A DNA stretch of 64,000 nt, taken from Exiguobacterium sp. FSL W8-0210. GTDB lineage: Bacteria > Bacillota > Bacilli > Exiguobacteriales > Exiguobacteriaceae. Positions 49,295-57,899 of this stretch are shown here, piece by piece (positions within the stretch are counted from its first letter, which is position 1; every line of letters begins with the position of its first letter). The stretch covers positions 1,591,001 to 1,655,000 of the forward strand of contig NZ_JBBOUK010000001.1 of the NCBI RefSeq assembly GCF_038006045.1, given 5' to 3'. Under the pieces are notes generated by a model. That model did no database searches and was not told the origin of the DNA. It saw nothing but the letters and a program-made list of their open reading frames with translations. The translations under genes and the position numbers were made by a program.

Positions 49295-50572
49295 TTCCAC
49301 CTTTCGGACCGCTCTCAGGAAGCTTTGTTCCGTCTTATAGGAGGTGTCGCGCCACATGAAACGTTTCGTATGCTGGAACGTATTTTTTTCAAACTGATTT
49401 CCAGAACTCGTCTTGAAGTAATGGGCGACACTTAACGAACCATCGAATGTGTTCCCGATGATCGTGTTGTCATGGACATCATGCTGGACGAGCAATTGAC
49501 CACCCTCGAGCCCTTTCGTATCATTCCCGATCAGCTGATTTTGCTCGATCCGGACACGTTTTGTACCGCCTCGCTTCGTGTCATACCCACCGATCGCAAT
49601 TCCGGTGTAGACATTTTGCCGTACATCATTCTGGCGGACGATGACATCTTCTGCGTATCGTCCGGCATGTTCACTCGTCACTTCAATCCCGATATCACTC
49701 GCTTCGACAAGATTTTTCTCAATCGTCAAATTCTTCCCACCATCGACATAAATACCGGCTGCGCTGTATTCCTTCCCGTAAGCAGGATTGCCGTAGCTCG
49801 ACGTCCGGTAGACACGATTTCCCGACACGACGCCCTCACGGACGTAGTCGTCTTTTTTCGACTGAGCAACCCCTTCGTGTCCGATCAAATCAATACCGAT
49901 GTTGTCGTTATCACGTACGACGTTCTTCGTCACCCGGAAATGTTTGACGTTCCCGTTTAAGACGAGGGCTTCACTGAAACCGAGACGATTCTGCTCGACT
50001 CGGTTGCCGGTGATCGTCAGGTGACGAATCGCTCTCGTTCCGTAGACAGCGATGCCGTGTGCATTTCCGTCTTTCGCGAGCGTCTTGATCTGGCGAACCG
50101 TATTGTTCTTCAAGGTGATGTGTGATCCTGATCCCGTGACCAAAATGCCGATCGGTGTCGCGTCCGACCGTTTCGACTGAACGGCTTCGATCGTCAGTCC
50201 TTGGATTGTCACATATTTTTGATCCTTAATCTGGATGATCGGTAAGGTTGCGTCTCGATCTTTAATGTTTTCCCCATTTAAGACGACTCTTTCTTGTTTA
50301 TAATTCCGAAAGACGATTGGATGTTGTTTCATTCCACTTTGTCTAACGTTCAGCTTCTCTTGATACGTTCCTTTTCGCAAGTAGACTGTCGTACCCGCAG
50401 TCGCTTTTAGTGTCGCCTGTCGGATTGTTTTAAACGGATGCTTCAACGTGCCGGTATTTTTATCACTGCCGTTTGGTGCGACGTATAACGATTTTGCCGT
50501 CGATTCGGCCTCTTCCCCCGTCGAGGTACAACCGACGAGCAGGACGGTTGCTAATAACCATTTGCCTTTCAT
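49286..50572 (-). CDS. Parallel beta-helix lipoprotein (pectate-lyase-like / DUF1565)
   Basis: 428 aa. Lipoprotein signal with lipobox LLVGC (Cys15). Residues 30-60 (LYVAPNGSDKNTGTLKHPFKTIRQA) are the DUF1565 start; the rest holds regular beta-helix repeats (ITGNRVEQN, VTKNVVRDN, VSGNRVY, IEKNLVEAS, VRQNDVRQN, IEQNQLIGN, IIGNTFDGS). Probably a polysaccharide-acting or -binding surface protein. The catalytic residues of a specific lyase class cannot be singled out. Confidence 0.87.
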   Translation of the reverse strand: MKGKWLLATVLLVGCTSTGEEAESTAKSLYVAPNGSDKNTGTLKHPFKTIRQATLKATAGTTVYLRKGTYQEKLNVRQSGMKQHPIVFRNYKQERVVLNGENIKDRDATLPIIQIKDQKYVTIQGLTIEAVQSKRSDATPIGILVTGSGSHITLKNNTVRQIKTLAKDGNAHGIAVYGTRAIRHLTITGNRVEQNRLGFSEALVLNGNVKHFRVTKNVVRDNDNIGIDLIGHEGVAQSKKDDYVREGVVSGNRVYRTSSYGNPAYGKEYSAAGIYVDGGKNLTIEKNLVEASDIGIEVTSEHAGRYAEDVIVRQNDVRQNVYTGIAIGGYDTKRGGTKRVRIEQNQLIGNDTKGLEGGQLLVQHDVHDNTIIGNTFDGSLSVAHYFKTSSGNQFEKNTFQHTKRFMWRDTSYKTEQSFLRAVRKVEGR

Positions 50573-50688
50573 GATTTCCTCCTTTATTTAGCAAGAACAT
50601 TGTTGGTATAATCTAGGTATCATTTCTAATTTTTTGAATATTTTATTTTTTCTCGATTCACTATGACTATGGAAAAGAGGAACACGTC

Positions 50689-51267
50689 ATGAATTACGCG
50701 CTCTTATTCACCATCCCCTTCTTGCTTGCTGGTTGCACAACGGAAGCAACCGTCCTTCCTAAAGAGACCGTCAAGATCAAGAAGTCGTACTTTTCGATCA
50801 CACCTTCTACCACGAAGGACGAGTCGCAGCAACAGCGGACATTTTTCTTAACTGGTGCACTCGATCGCCCGCTCCAGCTCAAAGCGGTCCAATTTGACGA
50901 TACAGAACCACCAAAGGTGCTGATCGACAAATTGATTCCTGCCGGTACATATGATCGCACACCGTTCCAATTGACGTATGATTTGAACCTGCTCAACGAT
51001 TCGCATGCCTTCACCTATTCGCTTGATACGAAGAATGGTATTCCTGAGACGAAAACGGTCTATACCTTACCTCAAAACGTCCAGACTGACAGCGGTCAAT
51101 TCAATGATCAGAAACAGACGAATGCTTTGTTCTATCCCTTACTCCTCAAACGCTATACGACAGGAGAATCGATCATCGGTCGCTCGATCGACACGTTATC
51201 CTCTCCTCACCTAAAGGTCAGAAAACAAGAAGGCGCAATTTTGATCTATTTGATGAAATCACGATAA
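50689..51267 (+). CDS. Lipoprotein of unknown function (192 aa)
   Basis: Signal peptide with lipobox LLAGC (Cys16); GAGGAACACGTC precedes the ATG. The mature part looks beta-rich (YFSITPSTTKDESQQQRTFFLTGALDRPLQLKAVQF), perhaps one Ig-like domain. Divergent from the beta-helix lipoprotein gene. No family recognised. Confidence 0.72.
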   Translation: MNYALLFTIPFLLAGCTTEATVLPKETVKIKKSYFSITPSTTKDESQQQRTFFLTGALDRPLQLKAVQFDDTEPPKVLIDKLIPAGTYDRTPFQLTYDLNLLNDSHAFTYSLDTKNGIPETKTVYTLPQNVQTDSGQFNDQKQTNALFYPLLLKRYTTGESIIGRSIDTLSSPHLKVRKQEGAILIYLMKSR

Positions 51268-51271
51268 GGAG

Positions 51272-51306
51272 AACGGCGGACCGAGAAAAAGTCCGCCGTT
51301 TTTTTA
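51272..51306. terminator. Terminator
   Basis: AACGGCGGAC/GTCCGCCGTT and a T-run between convergent genes. Confidence 0.88.
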
Positions 51307-51918
51307 GTCCGCTATGACATGCGACATGTCAGCTTCTAATCGAATCACGGCTTCCCCATCCCTGTATTCGACGATCGTCAAACTCGTTCCATGAATGAAC
51401 GGCGGATCCCATAATGTCGCGAACGGCTTACGTTGAAGATATGTCAGCAAGATGTTAAGGAAGATGCCGTGGGTGACGATTAAGATGTTTTCGTCTTCTT
51501 CATGGTCTGCCAGTCGTTCCAAAAACGATAGGATGCGCTCGCGGACCGCGTCAAAGGATTCTCCACTCTCCGGTATGTAGGTATGCGGCGTTTACCAAAA
51601 TGCAGCATGCGCAAGTGGATGCGCGACTTCAATTTCTGCCGCCGTCCGCCCTTCCCAGGCTCCCATGTGCATTTCACGCAATCGATCGTCGATGGTGACC
51701 GGAATCGCCGGATCAAGATCCATCATTCGAACTGTTTCTCGGACACGACCAATCGGACTGATATAAAGGTGATCTATATGAACTTCACGTAAGCGGTGAC
51801 CAAGATCGCGCGCATTTTGCCTGCCCTTTGCTGTCAAAGGAGAGTCTTCCCAGCCTTGCATTCGTTTTTCTAAGTTCCATTCCGTCTCGCCATGACGCGT
51901 AATGTAAAGTGTTGGCAT
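51304..51918 (-). pseudogene. Phosphoglycerate-mutase-like histidine phosphatase with internal stop
   Basis: ATG at 51918, 8 nt after AAAGGA. RHGETEWN, MQGWEDSPLTAKGRQNARDLG and MHMGAWEGRT are intact, then TAA at 51592-51594 interrupts. The same frame goes on without shift: TPHTYIPESGESFDAVRERI, THGIF (second catalytic His) to 51304. Thus a single nonsense codon (for instance AAA to TAA) inactivates a full-length gene of about 204 codons. Confidence 0.87.
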
Positions 51919-52062
51919 CCATTCCATCCTTTCGATTTCTAGTTTCTTTCAAAAGTGTATCAAACTCTGGCTGCTTTTTCCTGCAACTAAAGAAAACGAA
52001 TCCAGAAGAGAAATTCACCAATCCGTTCGGTATGATGAAGATAGACCTAAAGGAGGAATTCG

Positions 52063-52951
52063 ATGAATCGCCAAGAGATGATTGACCTTGCCAAACAAAT
52101 CCGCTCAGATGAGGAACGTCCTCAAGTCACACCTCCTCATCCACCGCAAGCGACCACGACTACGCTACACGTGCCGACTTCAGTCGGAGATGTCCGAGTG
52201 TTGTGCCACTCACCGATTGATGCAGCAGAACCGTTACCTGGATTCATCAGTTTCCATGGTGGCGGCTTCATCACCGGAACGCCAGAGATGGATGAACCAT
52301 GGAATCTGTTTCTCGCTGAGACCGCCAACTGTCATGTTCTCAATGTCGAGTACCCGTTAGCGCCGGAGTCATCCATTCCCCGTTCCAGTCCTCGCCACCT
52401 ATGAGGTCGTCCAGTGGATATTTCAACATGCTGATACGCTACACCTCGATGCTGCGCGTATCGCGATCGGGGGACATAGTGCTGGTGGGAACCTCGCTAC
52501 TGCCATATCGTTATGGAACGCTGAGCAGACACATCCGGTTACGCTCATTGCTCAAATCCTTGACTACCCTCCACTCGATCTCGCAACGGACCCAGCGGAC
52601 AAACCGTTTTTTAAAGAAGCCATACCTACTGAGCAGGCACGTCAGTTCAATGCGATGTACATCGCTCGCGCGGAAGATGCGTATCATCACCTTGCTTCGC
52701 CACTCTATGCGGCTCAACTTGAAGCACTACCGCGAACACTCATTTTAACGGCTGAGCACGACTCACTGGCGCAGGAAGCCCAGCAGTATGCTAAACGACT
52801 TCAAGCAGCAGGTGTTCACGTCGAACACCTGGAATTTGCCGGACAACCCCATGCCTTTACGCATCACGGTGACGCAAACGTAGCGCTTCAGGCTTGGCAA
52901 CGGATTGCTGATTTTCTTAGACATGTCTTTCAGTCTGCTAAACGTTCGTAA
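52063..52951 (+). pseudogene. HSL-type alpha/beta hydrolase (esterase), frameshifted
   Basis: AAAGGAGGAATTCG precedes the ATG. First frame: SFHGGGFITGTP (oxyanion HGGG) and NVEYPLAPES, broken at about 52372. One frame over: PVPVLATYEVVQWIFQHAD, IAIGGHSAGGNLA (nucleophile elbow), PADKPFFKEA and, near the end, GQPHAFTHHGD (catalytic His). All parts of hormone-sensitive-lipase-type esterases are present, so only the frameshift is disabling. Confidence 0.87.
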
Positions 52952-52977
52952 CGTTGCATCACAAATTCATGAAAAGC

Positions 52978-53011
52978 AACAGTCCCTCACTCCATCGAGT
53001 AAGGGACTGTT
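52978..53011. terminator. Terminator
   Basis: AACAGTCCCT/AGGGACTGTT with inner ACTC/GAGT between convergent genes. Confidence 0.82.
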
Positions 53012-53021
53012 CGTTTTATCG

Positions 53022-54422
53022 TCATTCTTTTTTGTCATCTTCTTTCCACCACAGCGCATCTTCTGGATTTTTTGCGACTTCATGTACTTCCTGTTCCGAA
53101 GCAACCGTCGGATGTGATCCTTTGAGCGCCTTACCTGCTGTGTTCTCAAAGAAAAAGAAGAATGTGATGAAGCCAATGACGCTGACGGCTGTCAGGTAAT
53201 AGGCTGGAGCGAGTGGATCTTCTGTCGTGTGCACAAGCCAGGTCGAGACGAGTGGGGTCGTCCCACCAAAGATCGACACTGCGATATTAAAGGTAACGGA
53301 AAGCGTCCGGTATCGCACATCTGAATAAAAAATACTTGGCAACAGACTTGGCATTGTTCCCTCGAAAATTGACAAAAAGAAACCAATAATGAAGATCCCG
53401 ATGCCGACGAATAACAACCAGTCTTGCCCGATTAGGAAGAATGAGAGGATCGATGTTAAGGCTAACCCCGTCAATCCAAGCAGTACCAATCGTCGATTGC
53501 CGCGTCGATCGCTCAAGCGACCAAACGAGAAAGCGAGCGGAATCATAATAATCGTGACACCTGTGATTAACATCGTACTCGTTGCACTCGGTAGACCGAT
53601 GATTTCATCCAGATAAGACGGCATATAGGATAACAACATATAGTTCGTGATGTTATAGAAAGCAACGGCGATGAAGCAGACGATGATGTCTTTCCGGTGT
53701 TCTTGGATGATCGTCCGAAACGTCGCTTGTTCCTGTTCACTCTCATCGATCTCATTCTCGAAAATCGGTGACTCATCCAAGTGTCGCCGAAGATAAAGAC
53801 CAAATAATCCGAGTGGTGCACCTAAGATGAAGGGAATACGCCATCCTCAAGATGACATTTGATCGTCTGATAGAGAGACGAACAAGATCGTCGCTAACAC
53901 GGAAGCAAGAATATACCCAGCTAATGTTCCAATTTCAAGACCACTACCGTACACGCTCCGATGTTTATCAGGTGAAGACTCGGCAATATAGACCATCGCA
54001 CCAGCATATTCACCACCAGTCGAAAAGCCTTGCAAGATCCTTGCCAACAGTAAAAGAATCGGTGCCCAGACACCGATTTGATCGTAGGTCGGCAGCAGAC
54101 CAATCAACAAGGTCGAAAATGCCATCATGACGATCGTCGTCGTCAAGACGACTTTTCGTCCTAAACGATCGCCCATTCGTCCAAAGATCAATCCGCCGAG
54201 TGGTCGCATCAAAAAGGCGATCGCAAACGTCGCAAACGTAAAGACCAGCTTCAGTTCATCATTTTCTACACCACTAAAGAAATTTTGACTGATAATGACG
54301 GCGAGGTAGGAGTACAACCCAAAATCAAACCACTCCATCGCATTGCCGATTCCGGTCGCATAGACACTCTTTTTCGTTTGCGCCGGATCAACGACATTGA
54401 CATGTTCCCTTCTGAATCGCAT
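53022..54422 (-). pseudogene. MFS transporter (metabolite:H+ symporter type) with in-frame TGA
   Basis: First part: [56 protein letters not shown] at 53847-53849 interrupts, and the same frame continues GWRIPFILGAPLGLFGLYLRRHLDESP, as in ProP/ShiA-type (MHS) transporters. TGG to TGA would explain it, since family members have a W in this position (SxWGWRIPF). Full length would be about 466 aa, twelve segments. Likely an osmolyte or organic-acid importer. Confidence 0.87.
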
Positions 54423-54601
54423 GAAGTTCTCACTTCCTTTTCTATGAATGCGTTACGATTAACAACTCACCTCACCTTTTTGATCATCGATTGCTTTCAT
54501 TATTTTCAACATATGATTGCATGGATAAGATTCCCCCTAAGCAGGACCGATAAACGCGCCATAACCTCAACCACATACAATTTCTCACCGGGTCACAGGA
54601 A

Positions 54602-54630
54602 ATAAAAAAAGACCCACCGAGGCGGATCTA
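54602..54630 (-). terminator. Terminator of the lipoprotein gene
   Basis: GATCCGCCTC/GGTGGGTC hairpin with a run of seven T on the minus strand. Confidence 0.65.
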
Positions 54631-55317
54631 AAAGTCATCGGATAGTTCCGAAATCGGACTGTCTGGAGATGCCGTTATGAGCCGAAGTAGGACTTGTTCT
54701 GGTCGATCACTGACGATCCACATCACGTCCGTTCCGTTTTGGTAGGCAAGATTGAGCTGTTTCCCTTGCTTTTGAATATGTACTTTCAACCCGTTGATTG
54801 TGCGTGTTCGTTCTCCGAATCGTGCCGGAATCTGCTCACTTTTCAGTCGTGTCTCAATCACCGTGTAATGACGATTCGTGACAATTTTCGTCGTCATTTT
54901 TTTCTTGTTTCCTTCCCACGCTAGACTCCCTTCGATCGACTCGCCTTTCGTGGATTGATCCCGAATGAGATCCATCGAACTGCTTAACATCCAGTTCGAC
55001 TTTTTTTCGTAGATCATCAGCGAATCATATTGCCCTTCAACCACGCTTGCTAGCAGTAGACTATAGTCGCCGAATCGCGCGTTCACTCGGAAAACGTCTT
55101 TCTTTAAGGTATAGGTTGACTTGTCACTCAAGTCATACTTAAATTGATGCTCGGCCGTCTCTGCAGCAGTCGGATAGGATCCACCATCGAACAAACTCGT
55201 GCCATCCACTTGAACTTTTTCTTTCACCTCGACACTCTTTTCCGGTGCACATCCGCTGATAAAAAGAAGTCCTAATACGAAAAGAGTGATCTGTTTTATA
55301 GGTTTGATTCGTTTCAT
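54628..55317 (-). CDS. Lipoprotein of unknown function (229 aa)
   Basis: ATG at 55317, 8 nt after AAGGAG. Signal peptide with lipobox LFISGC (about Cys19). The mature protein has a two-part feel (KYDLSDKSTYTLKKDVFRVN ... ARFGERTRTINGLKVHIQ), perhaps LolA- or RsgI-like beta sheet; no firm family. Starts 20 nt after the nucleotidyltransferase pseudogene, same strand. Confidence 0.72.
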   Translation of the reverse strand: MKRIKPIKQITLFVLGLLFISGCAPEKSVEVKEKVQVDGTSLFDGGSYPTAAETAEHQFKYDLSDKSTYTLKKDVFRVNARFGDYSLLLASVVEGQYDSLMIYEKKSNWMLSSSMDLIRDQSTKGESIEGSLAWEGNKKKMTTKIVTNRHYTVIETRLKSEQIPARFGERTRTINGLKVHIQKQGKQLNLAYQNGTDVMWIVSDRPEQVLLRLITASPDSPISELSDDF

Positions 55318-55337
55318 AGCATAAGCTCCTTCCTGTT

Positions 55338-55867
55338 TCATATACAAATATGTAGACCTGTGTTGTCTTGCCATCTTTTTTCGATCACCCGTCGCTGAAA
55401 AATCAAATGACGCTCGGTATCGATTTGAAAATGGGGTGTCGGGCGAATGATTCGATCCCTAAAGTCACCTGCCCCGTACGGAAGATAGAGTTCAAAGTCC
55501 GGTCGTCTCGTCACGCCGATTGCCGTGACAGTCTCGGGAAACTTTGAAATCGCATCTTGTGCTGATGTATAAGGTGGTAACTCGTTAATCGTGTGCATAC
55601 GTGCCTGATTTTTGACGGACCACGGTAAATCTATCCATTCACATAATTGCCGCTCATGTTTTTTTCCGTCGCTTCAGAAATATCCGATGGGTCAAAATAG
55701 ACGATATCGATGTCCGACTGTGCGTTTTGATCAATGCACCAAATTTTCGAACGAAGGACACCGGCACAAATCCACCAATCCGGTAAATCGAGTCGTTCCA
55801 CGGTCGTCAGCATGAGCTGCACTTCTGAGTCCTCTCGTAATCGTCGTTCGATATCCACTAGATTCAT
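55338..55867 (-). pseudogene. Nucleotidyltransferase (DUF925 type), frameshifted at an A7 run
   Basis: GGAGGAG precedes the ATG. First frame: LDLPDWWICAGVLRSKIW and SDIDIVYFDPSDISEATEK, then loss of frame in a run of seven A (plus-strand T at about 55659-55665); eight would give EKKHERQLCEWIDLPWSVKNQARM and continue into PPYTSAQDAISKFPETVTAIGV and the family C-terminus FQRRVIEKRW. So a single-base A-run difference disables it, as in the HNH gene at 38680. Confidence 0.85.
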
Positions 55868-55974
55868 GCATTTCTCCTCCGAATCTACTTCCTAAATGAT
55901 GACTCTTTCTTCAGTTTATCTCAATTCATCGATTAGGAAATCATTTCCTTCTTTTTATTAAGAACGATTAAACA

Positions 55975-56020
55975 AACAGCTCGTTCTAACGTATCTATCC
56001 ATACGTTAGAACGAGCTGTT
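55975..56020. terminator. Terminator hairpin with 20-bp stem
   Basis: AACAGCTCGTTCTAACGTAT and its exact complement around a 6-nt loop. An unusually long perfect stem; T-rich sequence follows on the minus strand. Confidence 0.8.
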
Positions 56021-56021
56021 C

Positions 56022-56945
56022 TTAAATGCGGATCAACACGATACCTCCAAGCATGACAAGCAGACTGACGATCTGCACACCCGTGACCGGTTGTTTTTTT
56101 GCACCGAACAAGCCGAAACGATCAATCAACAGACTGCCGGTCAGTAAACCAATCGTGACGATCACGACAGCGAGTCCAGTACCGACGAGCGGAACGATGA
56201 AGGCATTACCGGCAACGAACAATGCACCAATCAATCCCCCGATCCAAATCCAAGCAGGTAAGGGTTGCGACCGATCGATGTGCCACTTCGTTCGGAGGAT
56301 CAGATTCAGCAATAACAAGGTGATCGTCCCGATGACGAATGAAATCAAGGCGCCTTTGACGGCTGACCCGAGAACACTTCCGAGATGACCATTGATCGCC
56401 GTCTGGGCAGCACTCATCATACCGGTCAGAATCCCAAGCAGACGCCAGACAAGCACCGAGCTTTCTGATGATGCCACCTGTTGCTTGCGCCGTCGTGCAA
56501 AATAGTCACCGAGGGCGACCGTCCCGACGACACCGAGTAACACAAGCACTGCACCGATGACCCGTGTCAACGAAAGTGTCGTGACGTTCGCTTCAAACAA
56601 TCCAAAATGATCAATCAACAGTCCCATGATGACTTGACCGAAAATCGGCATGATGACCGTTTGGACGCCTCCGAGTCGCGGAAACAGCAAGATGTTCCCA
56701 GTCAAATAAATGACACCGAGCAACCCTCCACCCCAAATCCAGAACGGTTCATCGGCAGTAGCTGAGAGACCTGTAAAATCCCCATCGACGAGCAAGACGA
56801 GAAGCAGTAGGAAGAGTGAGCCGATTGAAAAGGAAATCAGCGAAGCGAGGAACGGTGAACCGACGACACCCCGTAATCGTGTATTGACACTCGTTTGAAC
56901 CGGTACGAGCAGACCGATGATGAATCCAATGATGATCGCAAGCAT
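56022..56945 (-). CDS. DMT transporter, fused double DUF606 (YdcZ) protein
   Basis: 307 aa with ten hydrophobic segments in two homologous halves of about 145 residues; each starts with a G-x-V-QT/AQT-x-x-N motif (VPVQTSVNTRLRGVVGS and MSAAQTAINGHLGSVLGS). Single DUF606 proteins work as pairs; here both are in one chain. Substrate unknown, perhaps amino acids or small metabolites. Confidence 0.88.
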   Translation of the reverse strand: MLAIIIGFIIGLLVPVQTSVNTRLRGVVGSPFLASLISFSIGSLFLLLLVLLVDGDFTGLSATADEPFWIWGGGLLGVIYLTGNILLFPRLGGVQTVIMPIFGQVIMGLLIDHFGLFEANVTTLSLTRVIGAVLVLLGVVGTVALGDYFARRRKQQVASSESSVLVWRLLGILTGMMSAAQTAINGHLGSVLGSAVKGALISFVIGTITLLLLNLILRTKWHIDRSQPLPAWIWIGGLIGALFVAGNAFIVPLVGTGLAVVIVTIGLLTGSLLIDRFGLFGAKKQPVTGVQIVSLLVMLGGIVLIRI

Positions 56946-57015
56946 ACGAGGACCTCCTTCTTCATGTGCCTTTCCATCATACGGCAGGCTCGCACGCGGA
57001 AGCGACCGGAATGCT

Positions 57016-57046
57016 CAAAAAGGAGCCGCTTCATCGACCGGCTCCA
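57016..57046 (-). terminator. Terminator
   Basis: GGAGCCG/CGGCTCC stem and T-run on the minus strand. Confidence 0.75.
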
Positions 57047-57050
57047 CGAA

Positions 57051-57521
57051 TTAGATCTTTTTCCACGACTTCGGATACGTCCTTAACTCCTTCTTCGTCG
57101 GATGCTCAGCATCAAGACGTTTTCCGTTTCGTTCAAGCAACATATCGGATACGAGCAAAACAATCGCAAGAACGACATAGACGGCAAAACTGAGGAAGAA
57201 TGGCAAGTCGAATACGATCAGTATTGGAAAGAATAATCCCATTAAGATGACGAACAGAAAATCCGTTACATACTGCCATTGAATGATTTTCTTCATCTGT
57301 GGTTCTATCGTTAAAGCCATATCACGTTCGACTTCTTGCGAGTGGATCCGCGCAATCCAGACTAGTGCTACAAATAATAAAAATAGTGGCCAGTACATGT
57401 CCCGATTGGCGACGACCAACAGGATGCTAAAGCCGTACAGTAACGAGCTGTACAAACGTGGTTTAACGAGTTGACGTTTTTCTTCTTGAATGAACGCGAT
57501 ACGTTCGGCTTTCGTTTTCAT
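57051..57521 (-). CDS. Four-helix membrane protein (156 aa)
   Basis: Hydrophobic segments at about residues 25-40, 43-58, 84-104 and 108-130, with charged N- and C-termini (cytoplasmic). No family recognised. Last gene of a run with the 105-aa membrane protein and the FtsX/ATPase pair on the same strand; spacing of 30 nt suggests co-transcription. Confidence 0.68.
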   Translation of the reverse strand: MKTKAERIAFIQEEKRQLVKPRLYSSLLYGFSILLVVANRDMYWPLFLLFVALVWIARIHSQEVERDMALTIEPQMKKIIQWQYVTDFLFVILMGLFFPILIVFDLPFFLSFAVYVVLAIVLLVSDMLLERNGKRLDAEHPTKKELRTYPKSWKKI

Positions 57522-57552
57522 TTAAATCCCCCAACTGATTTAACGTAACTGT

Positions 57553-57870
57553 TTAATCTGATCGAACGGTTCGTGATCGACCGATGTATTCGACCTTATT
57601 CTGAAATACTCGGTACATCCGGTATTCTCCAGTCGGTGCCGATTTCAATTGAACGGCAATCTGGTGACGTCGTGATTTTGATGATTCGGACGCTACGAAA
57701 TAAGGTTTGACTGACGCGATATTGTCACGCCCGAACTGCTTCGTCACGTGCCGAACGACTTGCACTTCAACAATCTGCTCATAGGTTGCATCCCGTTCAT
57801 CTGCGATCATCCACCAACCAACACCGCCAATCACTACAAGTAATAGAATCGCCCCGATCGTTTTTCGCAT
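57553..57870 (-). CDS. Single-pass membrane protein (105 aa)
   Basis: Residues 4-22 form one membrane anchor (IGAILLLVVIGGVGWWMI), the rest is outside. GGGGGGAT precedes the ATG. Located directly after the FtsX gene, so possibly part of the same transcript. No family recognised. Confidence 0.65.
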   Translation of the reverse strand: MRKTIGAILLLVVIGGVGWWMIADERDATYEQIVEVQVVRHVTKQFGRDNIASVKPYFVASESSKSRRHQIAVQLKSAPTGEYRMYRVFQNKVEYIGRSRTVRSD

Positions 57871-57899
57871 TTCGATCCCCCCGGTTCACTTGCCCATAC

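Noticed and set aside
49100-49435. 111-codon plus-strand ORF
   Set aside because: No ribosome binding site; overlaps the beta-helix gene end and the possible small membrane protein remnant.
49472-49960. 162-codon ORF on the plus strand
   Set aside because: Lies wholly antisense to the beta-helix lipoprotein, whose repeats and lipobox are unmistakable; no ribosome binding site or known motif.
53847-53849. Reassignment of TGA to tryptophan
   Set aside because: TGA is used as an ordinary stop by many intact genes here and only one TGA falls on a conserved Trp, so a nonsense mutation is simpler.
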